This document shows positions 40,219 to 40,629 of a DNA stretch of 40,629 nt, in pieces. The notes beneath the pieces were generated by a model, which saw only the letters and a list, made by a program, of their open reading frames with translations, was not told the DNA's origin and did no database searches. Within the stretch, counting starts at the first letter, position 1. Each line of letters starts with the position of its first letter. The position numbers were made by a program, and so were the translations under genes. Source of the DNA: Oscillospiraceae bacterium (lineage in GTDB: Bacteria; Bacillota; Clostridia; Saccharofermentanales; Saccharofermentanaceae); NCBI GenBank assembly GCA_902776845.1, contig CACYRM010000029.1:1-40629 (forward strand). The letters run 5' to 3'.

Positions 40219-40629
40219 TTATTTCGAATGTGATTTATTCTGATTTCTTCTGTCCGTAAGGATATCGATGATCAGAGCCCAGCGAGCAGCCTGTACGGGA
40301 TCTTCCTTCGGATAGAAGTAATGGAGCTTGTTATCGTGATATAACTCGAAACGTTTACCGCATGTAAAAGCCAGGGCGGGGATCTTCTCCGTGGGAATGG
40401 TGAATTCGACAGAATCGGAACTGTATCTGAAGGAATTAGGCGTGAGCGTGCAGATCCCGGTTTCCTTCTTTGACACTTTGCTCTTGTCGTTAAATACTTT
40501 TGTGCTTACTTTGGCGACGAGAGTCAGCGAATCGATATCCTTTTCCTCCATACGGCGTATAGCATCGTAGTATTCCGGTATGGAGTGAGGCGCATCCGTG
40601 AAGTGATAGCTGTTATCCAGCACATGGAC
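40219..40629 (-). CDS. Paralogue of the PlsC-zinc-ribbon protein, 5'-truncated by the window
   Basis: Only the C-terminal 136 residues are in the window; the frame stays open to base 40629. It matches the C-terminal domain of the preceding protein closely: SYHFTDAPHSIPEYYDAIRRMEEKDI, GICTLTPNSFRYSSD, and HYFYPKEDPVQAARWALIIDIL. Two copies in tandem point to a local duplication. The ribbon and acyltransferase parts are presumably upstream, outside the window. Confidence 0.85.
   Translation of the reverse strand, partial: VHVLDNSYHFTDAPHSIPEYYDAIRRMEEKDIDSLTLVAKVSTKVFNDKSKVSKKETGICTLTPNSFRYSSDSVEFTIPTEKIPALAFTCGKRFELYHDNKLHYFYPKEDPVQAARWALIIDILTDRRNQNKSHSK

Overview
The window reads as the chromosome of an anaerobic, low-to-moderate-GC Gram-positive bacterium of the class Clostridia, probably from a gut or rumen. 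The evidence is a MurT/GatD-type pair, Firmicutes-style Shine-Dalgarno sites (AGGAGG) and -10/-35 promoters, lipoboxes, a DUF4298 gene, a YwaF-type membrane protein, and the full HydE/HydG/HydF maturation set of [FeFe] hydrogenase. Genus cannot be fixed by eye. I see no rRNA, tRNA, insertion sequence, prophage or CRISPR array. Both ends cut a gene.

Layout. 1-5.7 kb: 3' end of a MurT-like ligase gene and a GatD-like partner that has lost its glutaminase residues, a zinc-ribbon/TPM membrane pair, a family-2 glycosyltransferase, an HD hydrolase and a NUDIX hydrolase. 5.7-8.5 kb: an MFS efflux gene behind a leader peptide and a terminator/antiterminator switch, then DUF4298, cyclase-family and GNAT genes. 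8.6-12.8 kb: opposed c-di-GMP genes, a GGDEF cyclase and an EAL phosphodiesterase with a lipoprotein. 12.8-15.9 kb: a CPBP protease behind 21-bp-spaced direct repeats, an unusual intergenic repeat, and an alpha/beta hydrolase-TetR operon with paired operators. 15.9-17.9 kb: four small envelope genes on the minus strand. 18.1-25.1 kb: a peroxidase, a ferredoxin-fused aldo/keto reductase, the hydrogenase maturation operon (TM1266-type regulator, hydE, hydG, hydF), and an alkaline-phosphatase-superfamily gene. 25.1-30.0 kb: YwaF-type protein, a hybrid histidine kinase with receiver and HPt domains, a second copy of the repeat, and an XRE regulator. 30.1-32.6 kb: TIM-barrel isomerase, FMN-dependent dehydrogenase, GH25 lysozyme. 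32.8-37.6 kb: a GAF-ABC ATPase fusion and a 1168-residue FtsX-like permease with two coiled coils. 37.6-40.6 kb: YfcC-type transporter and two tandem PlsC-type acyltransferases, the second cut by the window edge.

The strongest unusual signals are: (1) ribosome-mediated attenuation in front of the MFS gene, with a 28-codon leader ORF and two mutually exclusive hairpins; (2) a GatD homologue with Gly and Ile where the catalytic Cys and His belong; (3) two distant intergenic regions sharing a 63-bp-period inverted-repeat module whose arms differ between loci but stay paired within the better copy; (4) several operator pairs and leaderless-looking promoters; (5) five convergent gene pairs that abut or overlap at their stop codons with no room for a terminator.
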